Positions 6,906 to 13,409 are shown, counted from the first letter of the stretch. The stretch is DNA of 14,746 nt from JBASNZ01 sp049657775 (GCA_049657775.1 JBASNZ010000076.1:1-14746); one strand, 5' to 3'. Notes: generated by a model from the sequence alone, not told the origin. Numbers and translations: made by a program.

Positions 6906-8024
6906 TCACCCGGTAGCAGGGTGAGACTCATACGCGAAGAAGCCCCGTCCGGTCTTGCGGCCAAGGTCGCCCCGCTCGATCATCTCCAGGAGCAGTGGGC
7001 GTGGCGCGTACGATTCGTCGCCAAGGCGCGCTGCAAGGTCGTCCATGATGCTCACGACGACATCGATGCCGATGAGGTCCGCGAGCTCAAGTGGTCCCAT
7101 AGGATGGTTAAGCCCCAGACGGATGGCCTTGTCTATCTGGTCAGGCGATGCGACGCTCTCCTCCATCTCACGAACCGCTTCGTTGAGCAGCTTCATGAGC
7201 GCACGGTTCACAACAAACCCCGGTGCGGCTGCTACTCTTACCGGCGCCTTGCCGAGGGAGACGGCGTAGTCATCGAGTTCCCCGTGCACCTCAGGCGCCG
7301 TGGCGGCCGAGGACACCGTCTCGACAAGCTGCATCCGGACCGGCGGGTTGAAGAAGTGCAGTCCGCCGAACCGCTCGGGTCGGGCCAGCCTGGCGGCAAG
7401 TGCGTCGATGGACAGCGACGACGTATTTGTGGCAAGGATGGCCGCCGGCGCCATGTGCGCCTCGGCGGCGAGCAGAACCGCGGCCTTCTCGTCGAAGTCT
7501 TCCACGACCGCCTCGATCACGAGGTCGCAGTCTGCGAGCGACTGCATCGACGTCGAGCACGAGACGCGCTGAGCGGCCTCGAGCATCTGCGCCTCATCGA
7601 GACTCCGGGCGAGACGGTCGAACACCCGCTCGCGCCCCCGTGCCAGGCGCTCCTCGGCTCGTCCCCACCACACGACCCTGGCGCCCTTGAGTACCAGGAG
7701 TTCCACGAGCCCGCAGCCCATGACGCCGTAGCCAAGCACGCCGATGGTGCGATCCAGCTTGGGGCGCTCGCCTACGGCGAATGCATCGCCCGCGGAGATC
7801 TCGCGTTCGCTCTTCGCGATCGAAACCGCCCCGTTCGAGTCCTGCACGAGCACTACCCAGTACGGGACCGTCTCGTGGTTGCGCGATGGCGTCTCGATCC
7901 GAGTCACGGCGAGCGCGGTGCCGCTGGCGACGGATTCCGCATACAGAGGGGCGCCGCACAGCGTGCAGGAATCGAGCGCGTACGCGTACCGGGTGCCGCA
8001 CGAGCTGCAGCGCATGGGACTCAT
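6906..8024 (-). CDS. DUF35/OB-fold domain fused to 3-hydroxyacyl-CoA dehydrogenase
   Basis: This is a 372-residue two-domain protein. Residues 1-85 are a DUF35 (ChsH2-like) module: a zinc ribbon with C6, C9, C20 and C23 (CSSCG and CTLCG), then an OB-fold (GTALAVTRI, VPYWVVLVQDSNGAV, ISAGDAFAV). Residues 92-370 form a complete 3-hydroxybutyryl-CoA dehydrogenase: the Rossmann loop GYGVMGCG at 98-105; NTSS at 200-203; HFFNPPVRMQLVE carrying the catalytic His223/Glu235 pair; Asn273 in PGFVVNRAL; and LNHPMGPLELADLIG at 305. It should reduce acetoacetyl-CoA or oxidise 3-hydroxyacyl-CoA. The usual NAD-binding Asp after the second strand is Gly121 followed by Arg122, which may favour NADP(H). The start lies one base after the thiolase stop, with GGAGGAG inside the thiolase gene, so the two are translationally coupled. 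In archaea, stand-alone DUF35 proteins join thiolase to HMG-CoA synthase; fusion to the dehydrogenase suggests an analogous complex here. Confidence 0.92.
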   Translation of the reverse strand: MSPMRCSSCGTRYAYALDSCTLCGAPLYAESVASGTALAVTRIETPSRNHETVPYWVVLVQDSNGAVSIAKSEREISAGDAFAVGERPKLDRTIGVLGYGVMGCGLVELLVLKGARVVWWGRAEERLARGRERVFDRLARSLDEAQMLEAAQRVSCSTSMQSLADCDLVIEAVVEDFDEKAAVLLAAEAHMAPAAILATNTSSLSIDALAARLARPERFGGLHFFNPPVRMQLVETVSSAATAPEVHGELDDYAVSLGKAPVRVAAAPGFVVNRALMKLLNEAVREMEESVASPDQIDKAIRLGLNHPMGPLELADLIGIDVVVSIMDDLAARLGDESYAPRPLLLEMIERGDLGRKTGRGFFAYESHPATG

Positions 8025-8025
8025 C

Positions 8026-9165
8026 TCAGCTCCTCCCGATCACATGGACCGCGGCCGTCCCACCGATGCCGCCGATATTGTGCGCGACGCCCACCGAGGC
8101 GCGGGCAACCTGCGCCTCTCCCGCCTCGCCGCGAATCTGCTTCACCAGTTCGTAGACCTGGCTGATCCCCGTGGCGCCGATCGCGTGGCCTCCGGCCTTC
8201 AGGCCTCCACTGGCGTTGACCGGGACCGGCCCACCGATCTGAGTGTCGCCGGCACGCAGACGCTCGACGGCCTCACCCGGACGGGCGAGTCCCAGATCTT
8301 CCATGGCGACGATCTCCGCGATCGTGAAGCAGTCGTGAACCTCGGCGAGGTCCACGTCTGACGCCACGATGTCCGCCTGGGAGTATGCGTCGACCGCGGC
8401 CTCACGGGCAGCGGGAAAGGTGGTCCACTCCTCTCGCTGTGCGAGCGAGATCACATCGGCGCGCACCGCACTGCCCAGCACGCGTAGGCTTCGAGCATCG
8501 GCAGGCTCTCGCGAGATCACGAGCGCTGCGGCCCCATCGGAGATAGGACAGCAGTCGAAAAGGCGCAGCGGAGCAGCGACAGTGGCGCCCGCATCGATGT
8601 CCGCCTGCGTGACCGTCTTGTGTTGGAAGTGAGCATTCGGGTTGAAGCGCGCGTTCGCGTGGTTCTTGAGCGCAACGGCCTCAAGATCGGTGAGCCGGGT
8701 TCCGTGCAGCCGCATGTGTTCCTGCGCGATCAGCGCGTAGTTCCCCGGGAACGTAAGCCCCTGCGACTGGTCGATCTCGGCGTCACCGGCCATACCGATG
8801 TTGTGTGTAAGCTCGGAGCCGCCAAGACCGCTCAGCTTCTCCACTCCGACAACCAGGACCGGATCGTACGCCGAGAGGGACAGGATCGCCTGGTGCAGCG
8901 CTACGCCACCCGACGCGCAGGCGGCTTCCACCCGCCAGCCAGGCATCCGCACTCCCGGAAACAGCCCGGCAACCACGGCGTTGAGGTGCAGCTGCGAGTT
9001 GTTGGGCCCGCCAAGGAAGTTGGCCACCACGAAGGCACCGAGTTCGGTAACCCGCAGACCGGCGTCATCGAGTGCCCGGGTTATGGCCTGGTGCAGCAGC
9101 TGCGTTAGCGTGTAGGTCGTTGGACCGAACTTCGTCTTGCCTGCCCCTATGATGAACGCACGCAT
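8026..9165 (-). CDS. SCP2-type thiolase (acetyl-CoA C-acyltransferase)
   Basis: This 379-residue thiolase is of the SCP-x/archaeal type that pairs with DUF35 proteins. It catalyses condensation of acyl-CoA with acetyl-CoA, or the reverse cleavage. Visible residues: nucleophile Cys83 in EAACASGG; His278 in VHDCFTIAE; His327 in GGHAIGATG; and Asn363 in AHNIGGIGG. The second active-site cysteine of classical bacterial thiolases (CxGxG) is absent, as in the SCP2 subfamily. The frame is open far upstream, but the start at 9165 (MRAFIIGAGKTKFG) fits the family N-terminus and has GGAG nine bases upstream. A second ATG five codons earlier, at 9180, is possible. The next gene begins one base after its stop and carries the DUF35 domain and the dehydrogenase. 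The substrate is probably acetyl-CoA/acetoacetyl-CoA, but longer acyl chains cannot be excluded. Confidence 0.92.
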   Translation of the reverse strand: MRAFIIGAGKTKFGPTTYTLTQLLHQAITRALDDAGLRVTELGAFVVANFLGGPNNSQLHLNAVVAGLFPGVRMPGWRVEAACASGGVALHQAILSLSAYDPVLVVGVEKLSGLGGSELTHNIGMAGDAEIDQSQGLTFPGNYALIAQEHMRLHGTRLTDLEAVALKNHANARFNPNAHFQHKTVTQADIDAGATVAAPLRLFDCCPISDGAAALVISREPADARSLRVLGSAVRADVISLAQREEWTTFPAAREAAVDAYSQADIVASDVDLAEVHDCFTIAEIVAMEDLGLARPGEAVERLRAGDTQIGGPVPVNASGGLKAGGHAIGATGISQVYELVKQIRGEAGEAQVARASVGVAHNIGGIGGTAAVHVIGRS

Positions 9166-9218
9166 GCGAGAGAACTCCATTCGAGAGGACGCACCGAATC
9201 GAGAAAGCATAGCATAGC

Positions 9219-9269
9219 GAGGTGCGGCCTCTTCGGAGGTGCGGCCTCTTCGGAGGTGCGGCCTCTTGA
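9219..9269. repeat. Three tandem 17-bp repeats upstream of the thiolase
   Basis: Three contiguous copies of GAGGTGCGGCCTCTTCG lie at 9219-9235, 9236-9252 and 9253-9269; the third ends TTGA instead of TTCG. Each contains GAGG-N5-CCTC, a small dyad. The array sits between the transglycosylase stop and the thiolase start, just upstream (on the minus strand) of a possible -10 element TATGCT, so it could be a tandem operator, a stack of mini-hairpins ending upstream transcription, or a slippage-generated repeat. Confidence 0.85.
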
Positions 9270-9277
9270 CTCTCTCG

Positions 9278-9856
9278 CTAATCGAATGCGTGCGGGTAGA
9301 GCTCCTCGTAGCGCTCGCGTTCTGAGAGTACCCGTTCCACATACGCGCGTGTCTCGGAGAATCCGGCCGCCGTGAGTGTTGTACCACCCTGCTCTGACAT
9401 CCACCGGTCAACGTTTCCCTCGCCCGCGTTGTACGCCGCAAGCGCAGTCTCGGTGTCGTCGTACTGGGCGAGCAGATCCGAGAGATGCCTGGTGCCCAGC
9501 GTGATATTCAGTTGGGGCTCACGCAGCGTGACGGGGTCCACCTCACGATTCATCGCAGCCTCGGCCGCGACCTCGACAGCCGTGGATGGCAGCAGCTGCA
9601 TGAGACCGACCGCGCCGGCATCCGAGACCTGCGAGGCATCAAAACCGGACTCGGCATTGATCACCGCCGCCACCAGGTATGGGTCGACATCGTTGGCACC
9701 GGCCGCCTGGGCGATGTGGCTCTCGTATCGCAGCGGGTGGTACATGCGCTGCCACCACGTGGGGCCCTGCAACGCGAGCACGACCACAACCGCCAGTACG
9801 CCGATAACAGCGACCGGCAGTACGCGATGGAGCGAGAGGGGATGATCACGCGACAC
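9278..9856 (-). CDS. Membrane-anchored lytic transglycosylase (SLT/GH23 domain)
   Basis: This 192-residue enzyme cleaves the MurNAc-GlcNAc bond of peptidoglycan, forming 1,6-anhydro-MurNAc. Residues 12-29 (VLPVAVIGVLAVVVVLAL) form a single N-terminal membrane anchor or signal. The GH23 fold occupies about residues 45-185, with catalytic Glu69 in INAESGF, then AVGLMQLLP, a helix ending TRHLSDLL, and LAAYNAGEGNV. These are the standard soluble-lytic-transglycosylase blocks, so activity is expected. The GTG start at 9856 is chosen because GAGGAG lies ten bases upstream and it gives a compact N-terminus. It overlaps the end of coaE by 11 bp, so the two genes are translationally coupled. An ATG at 9919 in the same frame would add 21 residues inside coaE and is less likely. 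Confidence 0.92.
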   Translation of the reverse strand: MSRDHPLSLHRVLPVAVIGVLAVVVVLALQGPTWWQRMYHPLRYESHIAQAAGANDVDPYLVAAVINAESGFDASQVSDAGAVGLMQLLPSTAVEVAAEAAMNREVDPVTLREPQLNITLGTRHLSDLLAQYDDTETALAAYNAGEGNVDRWMSEQGGTTLTAAGFSETRAYVERVLSERERYEELYPHAFD

Positions 9857-10457
9857 GAGGGGCCAGCTCCTCCTCGAAGAAGCGTACAAGCTCCGCGCGG
9901 AAATCCATCTCGTCGCCATCGTTCTCGATCACGTAGTCAGCGATGTCGCGCCGCTCCGCGTCCCCGGCCTGGCACGCCATGCGCCGCTCGACCTCGTCCG
10001 CGCTCATACCCCGCGCGACGGCACGCTCGATCTGGCTGTCCGCATGGGTAGAGATAGTCAGCACCGCATCCACCAGATCCAGGAACTCCGGCGCCTCCAC
10101 GAGCAGCGGGACATCGAGCACGACGAGCCGCGGCGGTTCGGCCTGCATGGCAAGCGCGTCGAGCGCGCCCGCCGTGGCGGCAAGTACCGCGGGATGCACG
10201 ATGGCGTCGAGGCGCTGCGCCTCCTCCGGACTCGCAAACGTGCGCTCCGCGAGCGCGGCCATGTCGATATTGCCGTCCGCGCCGACGATGTCGCGACCGA
10301 ACGCCTCGACAACCGGACGGAACGCCGGCGACTCCGCGCGGAGCAAGCCCTTGGCGATAGCGTCAAGATCGAGCACGATCGCTCCGCGCGCGCCAAAGAA
10401 CGCCGCGGCGGTGGACTTACCCGACCCGATGCCTCCTGTGACTCCCAGTACGTACAT
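9846..10457 (-). CDS. coaE: Dephospho-CoA kinase
   Basis: This 203-residue P-loop kinase performs the last step of coenzyme A synthesis, phosphorylating the 3'-hydroxyl of dephospho-CoA. Walker A GVTGGIGSGKS is at residues 5-15. VLDLDAIAKGLL follows from about 28, then the CoA-binding-lid region with AIVHPAVL, VVLDVPLLVEAPEF near 117, and ERRMACQAGDAERRDIADYV near 158. DYVIENDGD is the typical C-terminal dephospho-CoA-kinase block. The ATG at 10457 has AGGAG five bases upstream; the preceding GTG at 10460 is too close to that site. coaE directly after rpsA is a common actinobacterial arrangement. Here a terminator-like hairpin separates them, so coaE may rely on readthrough or a promoter of its own. 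Confidence 0.97.
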   Translation of the reverse strand: MYVLGVTGGIGSGKSTAAAFFGARGAIVLDLDAIAKGLLRAESPAFRPVVEAFGRDIVGADGNIDMAALAERTFASPEEAQRLDAIVHPAVLAATAGALDALAMQAEPPRLVVLDVPLLVEAPEFLDLVDAVLTISTHADSQIERAVARGMSADEVERRMACQAGDAERRDIADYVIENDGDEMDFRAELVRFFEEELAPRVA

Positions 10458-10476
10458 CACGACTCCTAGAGATGAA

Positions 10477-10510
10477 GGGGCCGGAGCGCCCGTGAAAGAC
10501 GTCCGGCCCC
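10477..10510 (-). terminator. Rho-independent-like terminator after rpsA
   Basis: On the minus strand GGGGCCGGA and TCCGGCCCC form a perfect 9-bp GC-rich stem with a 16-base loop, followed by TTCATCTCT. It starts 33 bases after the rpsA stop and ends about 20 bases before the coaE ATG. The tail is only partly U-rich, so termination may be incomplete, which would leave coaE expressed at a fraction of rpsA. Confidence 0.7.
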
Positions 10511-10543
10511 GTGCGTTACCTGTTGTGCGAGCGGCGCGGGCGC

Positions 10544-11905
10544 CTACTCCTCAGTCTCGGCCTCGACCTCAGCGTCGGCCTCGGCAGCAGGCTCCTCCGC
10601 AGCTTCGACCTCGGGGACCTCCTTCGCGGCAGACTCCTCGACGACCTCGGCCTCAACCTCGGGTGCTTCCTCGAGAACCTCGGCGGTCTCTTCGGCTACC
10701 TGGGTGTCCTCGACCTCATCGGCTGCGGCCTCTTCGACCACGGCTTCGTCGGCATCCTCTTCGTACTCGGAATCCTCGTCGCGCTCGGGGAGGACTTCCT
10801 CGATGCCGAGTTCTTCGTTGGCGGCGCGGAGCGAGAGCGAGATGCGGCGGCGCTCGGTGTCCACGTCCATGATCTTGATCTGGACCTCGGCGCCGACCGC
10901 GACAACATCATCGGCCTTCTCCACGTGGCCCTTGGCCATCTCGGAGATGTGCACCAGGCCCTCGACGCCGTCACCGATCTCCACGAACGCGCCGAACGGC
11001 ACGATCTTGGTGACCTTACCGGACACGATGGTGCCGGGGACGAAGCCGCTGACAAGCTGCTTCCACGGGTCGTCCTGGGTCTGCTTGAGGCCGAGCGAGA
11101 TGCGCTCACGGTCCAGGTCGACGTCGAGGACCTGCACCTCGACCTTGTCGCCGACCGAGACGACCTCGGACGGGTGATTGACGTGGCTCCAGGAGAGCTC
11201 GGAGATGTGCACGAGGCCGTCGATGCCGCCAAGGTCCACGAATGCGCCGAAGTCGACGATCGAGGAGACGGTGCCGGGGAGGATCATGCCCTTCACGAGC
11301 TTGCCCAGGATGTCCTGGCGCTCCTGCTTGCGGTCCTCCTCCAGCACCACGCGTCGCGAGAGAACGACGTTGTTGCGGTTGCGGTCCATCTCGATGACAC
11401 GGCACTCGAGCCGGTCGCCGAGGAACGAGTGCAGGTCCTTCACGCGGCGGAGATCGACGAGCGAGGCAGGCAGGAAGCCGCGTAGGCCGATGTCCAGGAT
11501 GAGACCGCCCTTGACGACCTCGATGACTTCGCCTTCCACGTTCTCGCCGGAGTTGAACTTCTCCTCGACCTGAACCCAGGCGCGCTCGTACGCGGCACGC
11601 TTCTTGGAAAGGATGAGACGACCGTCCTTGTCCTCCTTCTGGAGAACCAGGGCCTCGATCTCGTCGCCAAGCTTCACAATCTCTGATGGATCCGCGTCCT
11701 TGCGGATGGAGAGCTCGCGCGCCGGGATGACGCCCTCGGACTTGTAGCCGATGTCGAGCAGGACTTCGTCCCGCTCAACCTGCACGACGGTTCCGGTTAC
11801 CAGGTCACCGTCGTCGAAGTCGGTGATGGTGCTGTCGATGAGGGCGTGCATCTCCTCATCTGTATATTCACGATCGTCAACGATGATGCTGTCGTTCTCT
11901 ACCAC
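10544..11905 (-). CDS. rpsA: 30S ribosomal protein S1
   Basis: This 453-residue protein helps mRNA bind the 30S subunit. Four S1 (OB-fold) RNA-binding domains are visible: about residues 33-105 (GDLVTGTVVQVERDEVLLDI), 120-190 (GENVEGEVIEVVKGGLILDI), 205-275 (GTVSSIVDFGAFVDLGGIDG) and 290-360 (GKVTKIVPFGAFVEIGDGVE). The last two are the best conserved, as usual in actinobacterial S1 with four domains instead of six. The C-terminal ~75 residues are a low-complexity acidic tail of Glu, Ala and Val, probably disordered. The GTG at 11905 is chosen as start because GGAAGGGG lies eight bases upstream and the conserved N-terminus begins there. The frame is open to an ATG at 11971, but that would add a non-conserved extension across the ribosome-binding site. 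Confidence 0.97.
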   Translation of the reverse strand: MVENDSIIVDDREYTDEEMHALIDSTITDFDDGDLVTGTVVQVERDEVLLDIGYKSEGVIPARELSIRKDADPSEIVKLGDEIEALVLQKEDKDGRLILSKKRAAYERAWVQVEEKFNSGENVEGEVIEVVKGGLILDIGLRGFLPASLVDLRRVKDLHSFLGDRLECRVIEMDRNRNNVVLSRRVVLEEDRKQERQDILGKLVKGMILPGTVSSIVDFGAFVDLGGIDGLVHISELSWSHVNHPSEVVSVGDKVEVQVLDVDLDRERISLGLKQTQDDPWKQLVSGFVPGTIVSGKVTKIVPFGAFVEIGDGVEGLVHISEMAKGHVEKADDVVAVGAEVQIKIMDVDTERRRISLSLRAANEELGIEEVLPERDEDSEYEEDADEAVVEEAAADEVEDTQVAEETAEVLEEAPEVEAEVVEESAAKEVPEVEAAEEPAAEADAEVEAETEE

Positions 11906-11911
11906 TGTGGT

Positions 11912-11932
11912 GGCCCCTTCCGTAGCGGGGCC
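11912..11932 (-). promoter_or_regulatory. Hairpin covering the rpsA ribosome-binding site
   Basis: GGCCCC and GGGGCC form a perfect 6-bp stem around a 9-base loop on the minus strand. The Shine-Dalgarno GGAAGGGG (11914-11921) is partly within the 3' arm, so folding would limit ribosome access. S1 represses its own translation in E. coli through its leader; a similar control here is inference. Confidence 0.45.
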
Positions 11933-12025
11933 CCGATGCCACGTATCTCGGTCGCTTGTTTTCCGGGACATGTCTCTCGGGGGCCGACATTACATGCCCG
12001 CGCGCGGGTGCGCACAAGCTTTAGA

Positions 12026-12053
12026 ATGATACCACCCGGGGCCGTGTGTTGAA
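12026..12053 (-). promoter_or_regulatory. Probable rpsA promoter
   Basis: On the minus strand TGGTATCAT gives an extended -10 element (TATCAT at 12031-12026), with TTCAAC 16 bp upstream as a weak -35. It would give an rpsA leader of about 115 bases. A second candidate further down, TTGTGC then 17 bp then TGTAAT, overlaps a CCCGCGCGCGGG palindrome near 11996-12007 and could be a second start. Confidence 0.5.
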
Positions 12054-12064
12054 CAGCGCGCTCC

Positions 12065-12106
12065 TGTGGTAGGTGTGATAGGTGTGATAGGTGTGGTAGG
12101 TGTGGT
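12065..12106. repeat. 9-bp minisatellite (about 4.7 copies)
   Basis: The unit TGTG(G/A)TAGG is repeated head to tail: TGTGGTAGG, TGTGATAGG, TGTGATAGG, TGTGGTAGG and a partial TGTGGT. It lies upstream of the probable rpsA promoter, in the gap before the cytochrome gene. The array is non-coding and may vary in copy number between strains. Confidence 0.85.
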
Positions 12107-12110
12107 CCCC

Positions 12111-12137
12111 TGAATTGCCAAACGTGAATTGCCAAAG
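12111..12137. repeat. Tandem pair of a 14-bp sequence
   Basis: TGAATTGCCAAACG is followed immediately by TGAATTGCCAAAG, a near-perfect direct duplication. It lies between the minisatellite and the hairpin downstream of the cytochrome gene. It contains nothing coding; it may be a regulator site or a small slippage duplication. Confidence 0.7.
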
Positions 12138-12139
12138 TC

Positions 12140-12159
12140 AGTGCAAGGCCCTTTGCACT
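12140..12159 (-). terminator. Hairpin downstream of the cytochrome gene
   Basis: AGTGCAA and TTGCACT form a perfect 7-bp stem with a 6-base loop, about 50 bases after the cytochrome stop codon on the minus strand. No strong U-tract follows (GACTTTGG), so it is a weak terminator candidate. It separates the cytochrome from rpsA. Confidence 0.45.
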
Positions 12160-12206
12160 TAGTCTGGCAGGGCTGCTTGCCGGGGAAGGACCACGCCGCA
12201 GCGCTC

Positions 12207-12821
12207 CTATGGCAGCTGCGCCGCCGGGTGGCAGTTGAGGCACAGGTTGTCGGTCGTGGCGGTTGTCGTGGCCTCAACCAGCATCCGAAAGTTCTGCGTT
12301 TCGTGGGGAAACGCCTGGAACAGCGGATTGTCGATTCCGGCATCGTCCGATGTCGACCCGTCGCCATAGCGGTAGACCTGCGCGGCTGCGACCGCGCCGG
12401 GCTCGCCGACCACACGGCTGTCCTCGTGACACTGCTGACACACTGGCGCGTGCCCGACCTGTTCCGCTGTCCTCGGGTACGGCATGACGAAACCACGGTT
12501 GTGCCAGATCGCACCCGTCAGATTCCCTGGCACCGCGCCGAGGAGGCCCAGGGTGCCGAATGTGGTCTCGAGTGAGATGTCGGACTTCACGATAGGCACG
12601 CGATCGTACGAGAACGGTGTGGCGGTGCTTACGCTCGAGTCGACCGGGTGGTTCATGATCGACCCGCCGCTCGCCCTCCCCTTGTGGCAACCAAGACACC
12701 AGTCAGAGCCGTACACCGTTGCCGTGGTGTCCGAGCCTGTCGGGCGCTGCTTGAGCAGCTTGTTGGTACTCCAGTACGTGAGCCAGCCAAGATCGCTCGC
12801 ATGGAACCGGACGCGCTCACA
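12207..12821 (-). CDS. Multihaem cytochrome c, C-terminal part (after frameshift)
   Basis: This is the downstream part of the seven-haem cytochrome, in a different frame from its N-terminus. The frame is open from about 12821, just after an in-frame TAG, and reads ERVRFHASDLGWLTYWSTN, then TATVYGSDWCLGCHKGRASG. Three haem-binding CxxCH motifs follow: CLGCH, CQQCH (with HAPV before it) and CLNCH at the C-terminus. NLTGAIWHNRGFVMPYPRTA in between is typical of secreted multihaem cytochromes in anaerobic actinobacteria and their relatives, by recognition. A GTG at 12716 could be called as a start, but it sits inside the domain with no signal peptide, so it is not a true initiation site. As drawn, this part would not be exported and could not mature alone. 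Confidence 0.8.
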   Translation of the reverse strand, partial: CERVRFHASDLGWLTYWSTNKLLKQRPTGSDTTATVYGSDWCLGCHKGRASGGSIMNHPVDSSVSTATPFSYDRVPIVKSDISLETTFGTLGLLGAVPGNLTGAIWHNRGFVMPYPRTAEQVGHAPVCQQCHEDSRVVGEPGAVAAAQVYRYGDGSTSDDAGIDNPLFQAFPHETQNFRMLVEATTTATTDNLCLNCHPAAQLP

Positions 12822-13327
12822 CTAAAGGTCGCCACGACACTTGAGGCATGCGGGGAGTGGCAATCGTCGCAACTGAGGAAGTCGTTTTCTCCTCCGAATG
12901 TCACGACCGCCGAGCCACCTGTTCCGGCGTCGCCACCAGGTACGGCGTTCGTGGCGTCGACGGAGTGATTCGCGCCCACGCCGAGGCCTCGTGCGGTGAT
13001 CGTGCCGTACACGCCATACCCGCCTGTCCCGTCGTGGCAGAACAGGCAGTTGTCTTTGATCGTCGACATCGGGAGCAGCGATATGCCCCCGGACGGGCCG
13101 GCGTGGACCGAATGGCATATGTCGCAGCGACCAGTCGTCGAGGTGTAGTAGCCGTGTGGGCCTTCACGAGTGCCGAAGACGAAGTCCTCAGCGTGGCACG
13201 CGGCGCAGTCCATCGGATCGCCGTCGTAGTAGGAGTCACCCTCGGCCCATCCGTGCGCGGCCGCAGGCGCGATCATGATCATGAGGACCACCGCGAGTGC
13301 GGCTATCCGTCCCAGCCCCTTGTGCAT
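12653..13327 (-). CDS. Multihaem cytochrome c, N-terminal part (before frameshift)
   Basis: This part carries the export signal and the first four haem sites of a periplasmic or cell-surface c-type cytochrome. MHKGLGRIAALAVVLMIMIA, ending at APAAAHGWA, is a signal peptide. CAACH, CDICH, CLFCH and CDDCH follow. The first two are spaced by about 30 residues with extra histidines (GPHGY, CHSVH) that could be distal ligands. Native sequence continues only to about 12822; beyond it the frame runs through unrelated residues to a stop at 12653. The minus strand reads TTTAGTGTGAGCGCG at the break; removing one GT gives an uninterrupted protein of about 370 residues with seven CxxCH. The ATG at 13327 has AGGGGA five bases upstream. 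It lies 82 bp after polA. A role in extracellular or respiratory electron transfer is likely; the partner is unknown. Confidence 0.85.
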   Translation of the reverse strand: MHKGLGRIAALAVVLMIMIAPAAAHGWAEGDSYYDGDPMDCAACHAEDFVFGTREGPHGYYTSTTGRCDICHSVHAGPSGGISLLPMSTIKDNCLFCHDGTGGYGVYGTITARGLGVGANHSVDATNAVPGGDAGTGGSAVVTFGGENDFLSCDDCHSPHASSVVATFSVSASGSMRAILAGSRTGVPTSCSSSARQARTPRQRCTALTGVLVATRGGRAAGRS

Positions 13328-13409
13328 CGTTCCCCTCTCGATGCCACTCTCGGCAACGTAGCACCAGGGGAGGAATTCAGCAAGATTCAGGGATGCACGG
13401 GCGGTCCGC

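Noticed and set aside
6921..8165. A 414-codon plus-strand frame opposite the dehydrogenase fusion
   Set aside because: Same antisense effect; Arg/His-rich, no motifs, and it covers conserved codons of the dehydrogenase.
9219..9269. A CRISPR array
   Set aside because: The repeats are contiguous 17-mers with no spacers and no cas genes nearby.
9166..9441. N-terminal extension of the thiolase through the 17-bp repeats
   Set aside because: The extra residues are low-complexity translations of the repeats and overlap the transglycosylase gene; the family N-terminus and ribosome-binding site fit the start at 9165.
12653..12800. The out-of-frame C-terminal tail of the cytochrome N-terminal fragment as genuine protein
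   Set aside because: Residues after the break are Ser/Arg/Thr-rich noise, whereas the neighbouring frame continues with haem motifs and family-like sequence.
13328..13409. A polA terminator in the short gap before the cytochrome
   Set aside because: Only a 4-bp GGCG/CGCC stem with a 3-base loop is visible, overlapping the stop codon region and lacking a U-tract.
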